Shown: piece by piece, positions 1 to 10,865 of the stretch
Numbering within the stretch: the first letter of the stretch is position 1
Layout of the letters: every line of letters begins with the position of its first letter
Source of the DNA: Sphingomonas sp.
GTDB lineage: Bacteria; Pseudomonadota; Alphaproteobacteria; Sphingomonadales; Sphingomonadaceae
Assembly: GCF_017304635.1 (NCBI RefSeq)
Contig: NZ_JAFKMA010000001.1
Location: 930,001 to 994,000 of the forward strand
DNA length: 64,000 bases
Reading direction: 5' to 3'
Notes under the pieces: model-generated
The model's input: the letters and a program-made list of their open reading frames with translations, nothing else
Told to the model about the DNA's origin: nothing
Database searches by the model: none
Position numbers and translations under genes: made by a program

Positions 1-641
1 CCGCTGCCCAGGTCGCCCGCGGGGATTCGAGTCAGCAGCGCGGTCTTCTGCGCTTCGGGCAGCACGTCGGTCATCGCCGAGCGGATGAACCCCGGCGCGA
101 CGCAATTGACGGTGATGTTGCGGCTGGCGAGTTCCTGCGCCAGCGCCTTCGACATGCCGACCAGCCCGGCCTTTGACGCGGCGTAATTGGCCTGCCCCGG
201 ATTGCCCGTCGCGCCGACCACGCTGGTGATCGAGATCACCCGCCCGAACCGTGCCTTCATCATCGGCTTGGCGGCGGCGCGGATCAGGCGGAAGGCGGCC
301 TCCAAATTGACGCGGATGACCTGGTCCCACTCCTCGTCCTTCATCCGCATCGCGAGGTTGTCGCGCGTGACCCCGGCATTGTTGACCAGGATGTCGAGCT
401 TGCCGCCCAGCGCCTCGACCGCCTGCGGCACCAACGCATCGACCGCGGCGCCATCGGACAGATTGCAGGGCAACGCGACATGATCGCCGCCGAGCGAGGC
501 GCGGAACGACCCCAGCTTTTCCGCATTCGACCCCGAGACCGCCAGCCGAGCCCCCTGCCCCGCCAGCGCCTGCGCGATTGCCGAACCGATGCCGCCGGAA
601 GCACCAGTCACCAGCGCGGTCATGCCTGTCAGGTCGAACAT
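1..641 (-). CDS. fabG: 3-oxoacyl-ACP reductase FabG, 3' end beyond the window
   Basis: Reduces 3-ketoacyl-ACP to 3-hydroxyacyl-ACP with NADPH in type II fatty-acid elongation in the cytosol. The first 213 codons are present. They show the short-chain dehydrogenase pattern: TGASGGIG cofactor loop at about residues 13-20, NNAG near residue 88, a catalytic serine in SITSVVG, and the YAASK Tyr/Lys pair near residue 153, followed by NCVAPGFI. The ATG at 641 is preceded by GAGCGAGA; a second in-frame ATG six codons later is possible. A 7-bp inverted repeat (651-657 with 668-674) covers that ribosome-binding region. The gene lies 60 bp downstream of the acyltransferase gene on the same strand and probably shares a transcript with fabD. 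Confidence 0.95.
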   Translation of the reverse strand, partial: MFDLTGMTALVTGASGGIGSAIAQALAGQGARLAVSGSNAEKLGSFRASLGGDHVALPCNLSDGAAVDALVPQAVEALGGKLDILVNNAGVTRDNLAMRMKDEEWDQVIRVNLEAAFRLIRAAAKPMMKARFGRVISITSVVGATGNPGQANYAASKAGLVGMSKALAQELASRNITVNCVAPGFIRSAMTDVLPEAQKTALLTRIPAGDLGS

Positions 642-701
642 CTGTTTGGTCTCGCTCGTTGGATCGTGAGCGAGCGCCTTATCGGAGTGGGTGCGCGCCC
701 G

Positions 702-2705
702 TCACGAAAAAATCGGCAGATAGAGCGGCGCGGTCAGCTTCGCCGCGTCGACCGACAAATGGTTGTGGTCGAAGAACATCGGCCGCCCGCGCGACTCGAT
801 CGGACATAGGTCGCGCTGGCAGAGCGTATCGGTCGGCCAGACGAACGTCACGCCGGGACGACGGATGCGGGCGAAGATCGCCAGGATATTCTGATGACGG
901 CGGCGATAGTCGGCCAGCTTGATCGGGCTCGCGCTGCCGGCCATGCCGAACTGCTCGACGAACAGGCGCTGCGGCACGTTGAAGGCGGGTTCGGGCAGCG
1001 GGCCGACGATCGTCACGCGCTTGCCGGCCGCGACCAGCGTATCGACCAGCTTGCGGAAGCCGCGCTCGAAGATCGTCGCGTTGCCGGCGACCGAGGTCGC
1101 GACGCCGGTGTCGTCACGCAACCGGATGTCGACCTTCGACTCGGCCGGATTGGCCGGCTCGCCGATCCGCCAGTTGGTCCAGCGCGACGACAACACGACG
1201 TCGCGGATCGACGGTGTCGCCAGCGCGATCCGCAGCATCTCGGCATTGTATCGCGCGCAGAAGCGGTAGGACGGCGTCTCGGTCAGCGCCTTCTCGGTCC
1301 CGGTATCGATCGCGAAGCCGATCCCGACCGGGCAGTCGGCGGTGGCGGCGAACAGGAACGCGCCATGCCGCGCCTGCGCCGCCGCCTCCAGCGCGGTCGC
1401 GGTGACCATCGCGTGCGAATCGCCCCAGAGCAACGCGGTCGGCGTGACACCCGGCGTGCCGAGGCGACAGGCATTGGCGGGCTCGACGATCGTGTCACCG
1501 ACGCTCAGGCACTCGCGATGGACGCGATCCTTGTCGCGCGCAGCATCGACCAGCATCGCCCCGCGCGGCCCCAGCCGCGACGGCAACCCATGCGTCGTCG
1601 CGACCACGCCCGAGACCGCCAGCACCACCGCCATGCCGATCAATCCGGCCGTGACCGGGCTCCAGCGCCGCTCGGCGCGGGCGATCCGGAACGGCATCTC
1701 GATCCAGCGATAGCTCGCCCAGGCCAGCACGAAGCTGAGCGCGATCATGCCCGCCGCCAGCCCGAGGCCCATCTCCGCACCGGTCAGGTACACCGCGAAC
1801 GCGAAGACCGGCACGTGCCACAGATAGAGCGAATAGGAGATGCGTCCGATGAAGGTCATCGGCGCAGTGCCGAGCAGCCGGGCGACCGTGGGTACATGCT
1901 CGGCCGCTCCGCTCCAGATGATGAGTGCCGCGCCGAGCACCGGCGGCAGGGCACTGACGCCGGGAAAGACGGTATGCGACGTGAAGAGGAATACCGGCAC
2001 CAGGATCAGCAGCAGCCCGACCATGCCCGCAAGGCTGCGCGTCCGCCGGCCGCCGATCGTCGGCGGCGCGATCGCCAGCAACGACCCCAGCATGAGTTCC
2101 CACGTCCGCGTGACCGGCAGGTAGAACGCCGCGCTCGGCTTACGATAGACCAGCACCGCGGCGATCGCGAGCGACGCGACGGCGATCGTCGCGAGTACCG
2201 GCACCACCCACGTCCGTCGCTTCTTCGCCAGCAGCGCGAACAGCGGCGGGAAGAAGATGTAGAACTGTTCCTCGACCGCCAGCGACCAGGTGTGCAGCAA
2301 CGGCCGGATCGCCTGCGCATTGTCGAAATAGTCGGCCGATTTCCAGAAATAGAAATTCGACACGAACGCCGCGACCGCGACCGCGCTCAGGCCGAGCTTC
2401 TCATATTCCTCCGGCGTCAGCACCAGCCAGCCGAGCACGAGGCAGGTCAGGACGACGGCCACCAGCGCCGGGAAGATGCGCCGGATTCGCCGCCGGTAGA
2501 AATTCGCGATGCTGTAGCTGTCGCGGTCGATATCCCTGAGCAGGATACCGGTAATGAGAAAGCCGGAGATGACGAAGAACACGTCGACGCCGACATAGCC
2601 GCCGCCGAATCCGGCCAGCCCGGCGTGGAACAGCACCACCGGCAGCACCGCGATCGTGCGCAGTCCGTCGATATCCGGCCGATAGCCGGGTGCGCGTGCC
2701 GTCAT
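702..2705 (-). CDS. Acyltransferase-3 / SGNH fusion (OafA/YrhL family O-acyltransferase)
   Basis: Predicted inner-membrane acyltransferase that moves an acyl group, usually acetyl, onto a surface glycan or lipid. The N-terminal half is a multi-pass acyltransferase-3 domain with RPDIDGLRTIAV at the start, the VDVFFVISGFLIT segment, FYRRRIRRIFPA and HTWSLAVEEQFY. After about ten membrane segments comes a periplasmic SGNH-type domain with LLWGDSH and a C-terminal DHNHLS block. This start is chosen because GGGGGAACG sits directly before ATG 2705; a frame-open ATG at 2756 would add 17 residues but lacks such a site. The gene lies between fabD and fabG on their strand, an unusual place for a glycan-modifying enzyme. 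The substrate cannot be read from sequence. Confidence 0.88.
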   Translation of the reverse strand: MTARAPGYRPDIDGLRTIAVLPVVLFHAGLAGFGGGYVGVDVFFVISGFLITGILLRDIDRDSYSIANFYRRRIRRIFPALVAVVLTCLVLGWLVLTPEEYEKLGLSAVAVAAFVSNFYFWKSADYFDNAQAIRPLLHTWSLAVEEQFYIFFPPLFALLAKKRRTWVVPVLATIAVASLAIAAVLVYRKPSAAFYLPVTRTWELMLGSLLAIAPPTIGGRRTRSLAGMVGLLLILVPVFLFTSHTVFPGVSALPPVLGAALIIWSGAAEHVPTVARLLGTAPMTFIGRISYSLYLWHVPVFAFAVYLTGAEMGLGLAAGMIALSFVLAWASYRWIEMPFRIARAERRWSPVTAGLIGMAVVLAVSGVVATTHGLPSRLGPRGAMLVDAARDKDRVHRECLSVGDTIVEPANACRLGTPGVTPTALLWGDSHAMVTATALEAAAQARHGAFLFAATADCPVGIGFAIDTGTEKALTETPSYRFCARYNAEMLRIALATPSIRDVVLSSRWTNWRIGEPANPAESKVDIRLRDDTGVATSVAGNATIFERGFRKLVDTLVAAGKRVTIVGPLPEPAFNVPQRLFVEQFGMAGSASPIKLADYRRRHQNILAIFARIRRPGVTFVWPTDTLCQRDLCPIESRGRPMFFDHNHLSVDAAKLTAPLYLPIFS

Positions 2706-2847
2706 TCGTTCCCCCGATCGCATCCTCGACGGCTGCGAAGTCCCCTTGATCGCCATCGCCCCGAACGTGAACGGGCATCGCCACGACCTCTGGTGAAAGA
2801 ACGCGCGAGACCCCAGTCCAGCCGGGCGACGGTGATCCAGGGCGTCG

Positions 2848-3783
2848 TTACAGCGACTTGGTTAATGCTTCGATGTCGTCCATCGAGATCACGCTGACCG
2901 CGTCGACGTCGGGGGCGATGCGCTTGACCATCGGCGCCAGCACCTTGCCGCCGAACTCGACGAAGCGCTCGACGCCGGTGTCGGCCATGTTGATGACCGA
3001 CTCCCGCCAGCGGACCATGCCGGTGACCTGCTCGACCAGCAGGCGGCGGATCGTATCGACGTCGCTGACGGGCTGCGCGGTGACGTTGGCGAAGACCGGC
3101 ACCAGCGGCGTGTCGATCCGCGCCTCGGCCAGCGCCTTTTCCATCGCGTCGGCGGCCGGCTGCATCATCGGGCAATGAAACGGCGCCGATACCGGTAGCG
3201 CGATCGCGCGCTTGGCGCCATGATCCTTGGCAATGACGATCGCGCGATCGATCGCCGCCTTGGCGCCCGAGATTACGACCTGCGACGGATCGTTGTCGTT
3301 GGCGACGGTGCACACTTCTCCCTCGGCCGCCGCGTCGGCGATCCTCTGTGCCGTCGCGAGATCGGCGCCGAGCAACGCCGCCATGCCGCCCTCGCCCACC
3401 GGCACCGCCGCCTGCATCGCTTCGCCGCGATGGCGCAGCAGCAGCGCGGTGGTCGCGAGGTCGAGCGCGCCCGCCGCGCACAAGGCGGTATATTCCCCAA
3501 GCGAGTGGCCCGCCACGTAATCGGCCTTGTCGGCGAGCGAAATGCCGCCCTCCTTCTCCAGCACGCGCAACGTCGCGATCGCGTTCGCCATGATCGCCGG
3601 TTGCGCATTGGCGGTCAGCATCAGCTCGTCCGCCGGCCCCTCGAACATCAATCGCGACAGATGCTGGCCGAGCGCTTCGTCCACTTCCTCGAACACCGCC
3701 CGCGCGACCGCGCTGGCATCGGCCAGCGCCTTCCCCATGCCGACCGCCTGGCTGCCCTGCCCCGGGAAGATGAATGCGCGCAT
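2848..3783 (-). CDS. fabD: Malonyl-CoA:ACP transacylase FabD
   Basis: Transfers malonyl from CoA to acyl carrier protein, feeding fatty-acid elongation. The 311 residues match the family's usual length. GQGSQ is at residues 8-12, the nucleophile is Ser94 in GHSLGEY, and the catalytic histidine lies in SAPFHCPMM near residue 203. It is the first gene of a minus-strand run fabD, acyltransferase, fabG. The gap to the acyltransferase gene is 142 bp, so an internal promoter there is possible. The upstream side faces the divergent PEP-CTERM protease gene. Confidence 0.96.
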   Translation of the reverse strand: MRAFIFPGQGSQAVGMGKALADASAVARAVFEEVDEALGQHLSRLMFEGPADELMLTANAQPAIMANAIATLRVLEKEGGISLADKADYVAGHSLGEYTALCAAGALDLATTALLLRHRGEAMQAAVPVGEGGMAALLGADLATAQRIADAAAEGEVCTVANDNDPSQVVISGAKAAIDRAIVIAKDHGAKRAIALPVSAPFHCPMMQPAADAMEKALAEARIDTPLVPVFANVTAQPVSDVDTIRRLLVEQVTGMVRWRESVINMADTGVERFVEFGGKVLAPMVKRIAPDVDAVSVISMDDIEALTKSL

Positions 3784-3920
3784 CGTGATGACCTCGATTG
3801 TCGAAAAACGAGGCGGCGTACCGTCGCTATGTCACCGCTGGCAAGGGTGCTCGCCGGATTTCGCTATTTGCGACCAAACGCGCGACCAGGATCCCGAACA
3901 TCCCGAAATGAGACACTTTA

Positions 3921-3937
3921 TATCAAATTATTTGATA
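3921..3937. promoter_or_regulatory. Perfect AT-rich palindrome, possible operator
   Basis: TATCAAA-TTA-TTTGATA is a perfect inverted repeat with 7-bp arms. It sits in a strongly AT-rich island (about 3910-3965) between divergent fabD and the serine protease gene, about 95 bp before the protease start. The composition contrasts with the GC-rich surroundings. A regulator-binding site is an inference. Confidence 0.35.
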
Positions 3938-4029
3938 GATTCGATATATTGCAAATTAACGATGTTTTCAGGCATGCAGGGGTTGCGGTTAACGAGGGCA
4001 ATCCAACTCGACCGCGCAGAGGGGGTGAC

Positions 4030-5160
4030 ATGAAAAACGCAATGCTTCTCGCGCTCGCCGGTGCGACGTTCCTGTCGACGACGGCGCCGGCCTTCGCCGG
4101 CGAAATCTACTATAACGCCCAGAGCCAGATCATCGGCCAGACGTCGACCAACAGCTCCACGCTGGGTGGTGACTCGCGCTATTTCGCGACCGATTCCAAA
4201 TATAGCAGCGTCGTGTCGCTCATCATGAAATATGCCGACGGCACCGGTGCGATCTGTTCGGGGTCGCTGCTGTCGGATCGGCAGTCGGTGCTGACGGCGG
4301 CGCATTGCGTCAGCCATGGCCAGGGCACCGCCGCGCCGGTCAAGACCACCGCTTATTTCTACAACGGCACCGACCCGGACAAGATCCCGAGCTTCGGCGG
4401 CGACGGCGTGACGGCCATCGACGTGTCGAAATACTTCGTCAATTCGGGATATACCGGCGAAATCATCGATCAGAACGACATCGCCGTACTCCGCCTGGGC
4501 GATCTCGCGCCGAGCTATGCCACGGGATACGACCTCTATACCGGGCCGATGAGCGGCCAGACGTTCAATGTCACCGGGTATGGCGGGCGGTCGTCGGTCG
4601 GCGGCGCGGTCGGCACCAACGTCGGGACGGGCGTGCGCCGTCAGGGCTACAACACCTACGATTATCAGATCGGTGATTCCGCGTTCAACGGCGGACTGGA
4701 GTCGTTGCTGCGCGGCACGACGAAGACCGCGCAGACGTCGTCGATCTGGCTCGCCGACTTCGACAACGGCACGACGCTGAACGATGGCGGGTGCAAGCTC
4801 GCCGGCTATTACGGCGTCACCGGCAGCCCCTATTGCGGCACTGGCCTGGGCGCGAGTGAAGTCATCACCGCTCCCGGCGATTCGGGCGGGTCGAGCTTCA
4901 TCGACGGCAAGATTTCGAGCGTCACGTCGTTCGGCATCACGTTCGGCATCAATTACGGCGACTTCGACAACAAGCAGGACCAGAGCTGGGGCGAGTTCAG
5001 CGGCCTGGTGCCGGTCAACATCCATTCGCAGTTCATCCTGAGCTCGATGGTGGCGTCGGTGCCCGAGCCGCAGAGCTGGGCGATGATGATCGTCGGGTTC
5101 GGCCTGATGGGCGGTTCGATCCGGCGCTCGCGGCGCCTGCGGACGGCTGCGGCCGCCTGA
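4030..5160 (+). CDS. Secreted trypsin-like serine protease with PEP-CTERM sorting signal
   Basis: Predicted exported endopeptidase tethered or processed by an exosortase-type system. The 376-residue product has a signal peptide ending near residue 23 (TAPAFA), then a chymotrypsin-fold domain with His92 in TAAHC, Asp150 in QNDIAVLRL and Ser285 in GDSGGS, so the catalytic triad is complete. The C-terminus is the sphingomonad sorting signal: PEP at 345-347, then WAMMIVGFGLMGG and an Arg-rich tail. The ATG at 4030 follows AGAGGGGGTGAC; the open frame runs far upstream (from 3220) but that part overlaps fabD and is not coding. No exosortase gene is in the window. A strong terminator follows at 5179. 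Confidence 0.92.
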   Translation: MKNAMLLALAGATFLSTTAPAFAGEIYYNAQSQIIGQTSTNSSTLGGDSRYFATDSKYSSVVSLIMKYADGTGAICSGSLLSDRQSVLTAAHCVSHGQGTAAPVKTTAYFYNGTDPDKIPSFGGDGVTAIDVSKYFVNSGYTGEIIDQNDIAVLRLGDLAPSYATGYDLYTGPMSGQTFNVTGYGGRSSVGGAVGTNVGTGVRRQGYNTYDYQIGDSAFNGGLESLLRGTTKTAQTSSIWLADFDNGTTLNDGGCKLAGYYGVTGSPYCGTGLGASEVITAPGDSGGSSFIDGKISSVTSFGITFGINYGDFDNKQDQSWGEFSGLVPVNIHSQFILSSMVASVPEPQSWAMMIVGFGLMGGSIRRSRRLRTAAAA

Positions 5161-5178
5161 CGCGGACGATTCGGGAGA

Positions 5179-5206
5179 GGCCGGCGCTACCCAGCGCCGG
5201 CCTTTT
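5179..5206 (+). terminator. Rho-independent terminator after the protease gene
   Basis: GGCCGGCGCT (5179-5188) pairs perfectly with AGCGCCGGCC (5193-5202) around a 4-nt loop and is followed by TTTT. It separates the protease gene from the ribosomal protein operon. Confidence 0.85.
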
Positions 5207-5310
5207 CGCGTGATCGGCGATACAGAGTTTCGCGCGAGACTTGCCTTTCGCGGGGTTTTCCGCCAAAGGCCAGCGCTTCCGAACAACGGAAAAGACGATA
5301 GCCGGAGGGG

Positions 5311-5327
5311 CGTCGCACGGTGCGGCG
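5311..5327 (+). promoter_or_regulatory. Hairpin in the rpsF leader
   Basis: CGTCGCA (5311-5317) pairs with TGCGGCG (5321-5327), leaving a 3-nt CGG loop, about 30 nt before the rpsF start. Leaders of rpsF operons in several bacteria bind the S6:S18 complex, but I cannot confirm that consensus here. Confidence 0.25.
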
Positions 5328-5357
5328 TCAGCGATCGGCCAACAGTGAGACAGACGC

Positions 5358-5765
5358 ATGGCTCTTTACGAGCACGTGTTCCTTGCGCGCCAGGACCTGG
5401 CACAGGCGCAAGTGGACGCCCTGGCGGAAGCCGCCACCAAGATCGTCGAGGACAACAATGGCAAGGTCGTCAAGACCGAGACCTGGGGTCTTCGTTCGCT
5501 CGCCTATCGCATCGCGAAGAACCGCAAGGCGCATTACGTGATGCTCGAGATCGACGCGCCGGGCGCCGTCGTCGCCGAGCTGGAGCGCCAGACCCAGATC
5601 AACGAGGACGTGATCCGCTACATGACCGTCAAGGTCGACGAGCACGAGGCCGGCCCGTCGGTGATGATGCGCAAGGGCGAGCGCGACCGTGAGCGCAGCC
5701 GTGACCGGGGCGACCGTCCCGATCGTGACAACCGCGGTCCCCGCGGCGGCTTCGACGGCGAGTAA
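5358..5765 (+). CDS. rpsF: 30S ribosomal protein S6
   Basis: Small-subunit protein that pairs with S18 on the platform of the 30S ribosome. The sequence starts [14 protein letters not shown] and shows the typical [16 protein letters not shown] stretch. The body ends near residue 97. A C-terminal tail of about 35 residues is rich in Arg, Asp and Gly, as seen in alphaproteobacterial S6, and makes the protein 135 residues long. It is the first gene of rpsF-rpsR-rplI, with 12 bp to rpsR. The Shine-Dalgarno region is weak, which fits possible leader control. Confidence 0.97.
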   Translation: MALYEHVFLARQDLAQAQVDALAEAATKIVEDNNGKVVKTETWGLRSLAYRIAKNRKAHYVMLEIDAPGAVVAELERQTQINEDVIRYMTVKVDEHEAGPSVMMRKGERDRERSRDRGDRPDRDNRGPRGGFDGE

Positions 5766-5777
5766 GGAGTTTTAGAC

Positions 5778-6002
5778 ATGGCACGACCCTTTTTCCGCCG
5801 CCGCAAGAGCTGCCCCTTCTCTGCGAAGGACGCCCCCCGGATCGACTATAAGGACGTCCGGCTGCTGCAGGGCTTCGTTTCGGAGCGTGGCAAGATCGTC
5901 CCGTCGCGCATCACCTCGGTGAGCGCGAAGAAGCAGCGCGAGCTCGCCCAGGCGATCAAGCGCGCGCGTCACCTGGGCCTGCTGCCCTACCTCGTGAAGT
6001 AA
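5778..6002 (+). CDS. rpsR: 30S ribosomal protein S18
   Basis: Small 74-residue rRNA-binding protein, partner of S6. It begins [14 protein letters not shown] and contains the conserved [10 protein letters not shown] and [12 protein letters not shown] blocks and the basic C-terminus [11 protein letters not shown] clear GGAG ribosome-binding site lies before the ATG. It is the middle gene of the operon, 12 bp from rplI. Confidence 0.98.
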   Translation: MARPFFRRRKSCPFSAKDAPRIDYKDVRLLQGFVSERGKIVPSRITSVSAKKQRELAQAIKRARHLGLLPYLVK

Positions 6003-6014
6003 GGAGCAGACACG

Positions 6015-6617
6015 ATGGATGTCATTCTGCTGGAACGCGTCGAGAAGCTCGGCGCCATCGGCGATGTCGTGAAGGTCAAGGACGGGTTCGCCCGCAACTT
6101 CCTTCTGCCGAACAAGAAGGCGCTGCGCGCCAACGAGGCAAACCGCAAGGTCTTCGAAGCCAACCGCGCCAAGATCGAGGCGGACAACGCCAATCGTCGC
6201 GGCGAGGCCGAGAAGGAAGCCACGTCGTACAAGGACGTGTCGGTGACCCTGATCCGCCAGGCGTCGAACACCGGCCAGCTCTACGGCTCGGTCGCGGTGC
6301 GTGACCTGGTCGAGGCGCTGGAAGCGGACGGCCACAAGGTCGCCAAGAGCCAAATCGTGCTCGACAAGCCGATCAAGGCGATCGGCCTGTACGAAGTCCG
6401 CGTGCAGCTGCACCCCGAAGTGTCGATAACCGTCAAGGTGAACGTCGCGCGTTCGCCCGAGGAAGCCGAGATGCAGAGCCAGGGCGTCGACGTCATGGCG
6501 CAGATGTTCGAGGAAGGCCGCGATACCGCCGGCTTCACCGAAGATTACGATCCGAACGCCGAGCCGGGCGCGACCGCCGAGGTCCAGGCTCCGGCCGCCG
6601 AGGCATCGAACGCCTGA
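6015..6617 (+). CDS. rplI: 50S ribosomal protein L9
   Basis: Elongated large-subunit protein that binds domain V of 23S rRNA and reaches between neighbouring ribosomes. The N-terminal domain is typical (MDVILLERVEKLG, then the VKDGFARNFLLPNKKA signature). A long charged connecting helix follows, then the C-terminal domain to about residue 150. The last 50 residues are an acidic, Ala/Pro-rich extension common in alphaproteobacterial L9, giving 200 residues in all. AAGGAG precedes the ATG. The operon ends with the terminator at 6643. Confidence 0.97.
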   Translation: MDVILLERVEKLGAIGDVVKVKDGFARNFLLPNKKALRANEANRKVFEANRAKIEADNANRRGEAEKEATSYKDVSVTLIRQASNTGQLYGSVAVRDLVEALEADGHKVAKSQIVLDKPIKAIGLYEVRVQLHPEVSITVKVNVARSPEEAEMQSQGVDVMAQMFEEGRDTAGFTEDYDPNAEPGATAEVQAPAAEASNA

Positions 6618-6642
6618 TCGGGTCGACCGACGTTATGAAAAA

Positions 6643-6677
6643 GGGCCGTCCGGCGACATGCCGGGCGGCCCTTTTTT
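6643..6677. terminator. Bidirectional terminator between rplI and a small lipoprotein gene
   Basis: A 12-bp stem (6643-6654 with 6660-6671, one G-T pair) is flanked by five A residues on the left and six T residues on the right. It can end rplI transcription on the plus strand and that of the tiny gene 6695-6769 on the minus strand. Confidence 0.88.
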
Positions 6678-6694
6678 CATGCCTCTGCGTCCCT

Positions 6695-6769
6695 TCAGTA
6701 AGTCGAGACGCAGGCGCTGACGACGGCGACGAGCGGTATCAGCGCGAAGATGACGGGCATGGCTTTCAT
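6695..6769 (-). CDS. 24-residue putative lipoprotein
   Basis: A very short reading frame with a near-perfect GAGGAGG ribosome-binding site five bases before its ATG. The peptide is MKAMPVIFALIPLVAVVSAC followed by VSTY. It has one or two basic residues, a hydrophobic core and a VSAC lipobox, so it looks like a signal peptide plus a four-residue lipidated stub. A plausible minus-strand promoter (TTATAG near 6805) lies in the AT-rich stretch upstream, and it shares the bidirectional terminator with rplI. Small entericidin-like lipoproteins have this architecture, but homology cannot be judged at this length. Function unknown. Confidence 0.6.
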   Translation of the reverse strand: MKAMPVIFALIPLVAVVSACVSTY

Positions 6770-6917
6770 GACGGCCTCCTCAAGATGTTGTCGATCACTT
6801 CACCGCTATAAATGCGCACGCTGCCGCATTGTTTCCAGAAGATGAACGAATTTATTTGCAATCCGTACCGGAACGGGATCGGCATTCCCGCTCGCGTGAT
6901 TCGAATTGTCGCAAGAA

Positions 6918-9887
<2,970 letters not shown>

Positions 9888-9914
9888 TGCCGGGCGGCTC
9901 CCGCGAGGAATAAT

Positions 9915-9964
9915 ATCGGCCCGCGCCTTTCGACCGGCTTGCCCGGCGGAAAGCGCGGGCCGAT
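9915..9964 (+). other. Long hairpin between mreB and mreC
   Basis: ATCGGCCCGCGC plus TTTC (9915-9931, one bulged C) pairs with GAAA plus GCGCGGGCCGAT (9949-9964), giving about 16 paired bases around a 17-nt loop. No T-run follows, so it is not a standard terminator. It lies inside the operon. Confidence 0.6.
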
Positions 9965-9992
9965 GGTGCGAATGGAGTGTTAGGGACACAGG

Positions 9993-10865
9993 ATGGCGGC
10001 GCCACGCAACCGGCGCCCGGGTTTTTCGCGGCGGGCGCAATATAGTCAGTTCCTGGCCTACGTGATTGCGGTCGCGGGGGGCTTGGTCGGTGCTGTACTG
10101 TTGCTGCTCGCCCGGTTCGACCCGCCGGCCTTCTCCGCCTTCCGCTCGGGCGTCGCCGAGATTACCGCGCCGGTCAGTTGGGCAGCGGGCGGAGCGTGGA
10201 GCACGATCGCCTCGATTCCCGTATCGATCGGCAGCTATTTCGGAGTCCATGCGGAAAATGCCCGGCTGAAGGATCAGGCGGCGGCTGATCGCAAGCAGTT
10301 GCTGCGGGCCCGCGCAATCGCGTTCGAGAATGTCCGGTTGAAGAAACTGCTCGGCGTGCGCGAGCCGGCCGCCGACGTGATCGCCACCGCTCGCCTGGTC
10401 AGTTCGACCGCATCGAGCAGCCGGCGGATCGCCCTGCTCTACGGCGGCCTCGCCCAGGGGGTGCATGCCGGCATGCCGGTGCTGGCGCCGGACGGGCTGG
10501 TCGGGCGCATCCTGGAGGCTGGACCAGACACCGCGCGCGTGCTGATGCTGATCGATCCGGACAGCATCGTCCCCGTCCGCCGCACGCGCGACGGCGCCGC
10601 GGGGTTCGTCACCGGACGCGGCGACGGCCTGCTGGACGTCAAGCCGATCGCGCTCAACGCCGATTTCGCGGTCGGCGACGTGCTGGTGACGTCGGGTGCG
10701 GGTGGCATCTTCCCGCCCAACATCCCGGTCGGCAAGGTCACCAGCCGCGACAGCGCGAGCACGCTCGCGACGCCGTTCGCCGCGCCGGATGCGTTCGATT
10801 ACGCGCAGGTGCTGCGCGCCTACCTGCCGACGCCGCCCGCCGTCGCGCCGGACACGCGGCCATGA
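9993..10865 (+). CDS. mreC: Rod-shape determining protein MreC
   Basis: Bitopic inner-membrane protein that links MreB to the PBP2-RodA synthase in the periplasm. The basic N-terminus is followed by one membrane segment (about residues 20-42), a short coiled-coil region (about 80-110, ENARLKDQAAADRK) and the beta-barrel MreC core with GLVGRILEAGP and VTSGAGGIFPPNIPVGKV. Length is 290 residues. AGGGACACAGG precedes the ATG. Its stop overlaps the mreD start in ATGA, so the two are probably translationally coupled. Confidence 0.95.
   Translation: MAAPRNRRPGFSRRAQYSQFLAYVIAVAGGLVGAVLLLLARFDPPAFSAFRSGVAEITAPVSWAAGGAWSTIASIPVSIGSYFGVHAENARLKDQAAADRKQLLRARAIAFENVRLKKLLGVREPAADVIATARLVSSTASSSRRIALLYGGLAQGVHAGMPVLAPDGLVGRILEAGPDTARVLMLIDPDSIVPVRRTRDGAAGFVTGRGDGLLDVKPIALNADFAVGDVLVTSGAGGIFPPNIPVGKVTSRDSASTLATPFAAPDAFDYAQVLRAYLPTPPAVAPDTRP

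Noticed and set aside
894-2897. 667-residue open frame opposite the acyltransferase gene
   Set aside because: It is an antisense shadow in GC-rich DNA: Arg/Gln/Asp-rich, no domain, no ribosome-binding site, and the minus-strand frame shows clear family motifs.
3220-4029. N-terminal extension of the serine protease frame into fabD
   Set aside because: The signal peptide begins at ATG 4030 and the upstream part is antisense to fabD.
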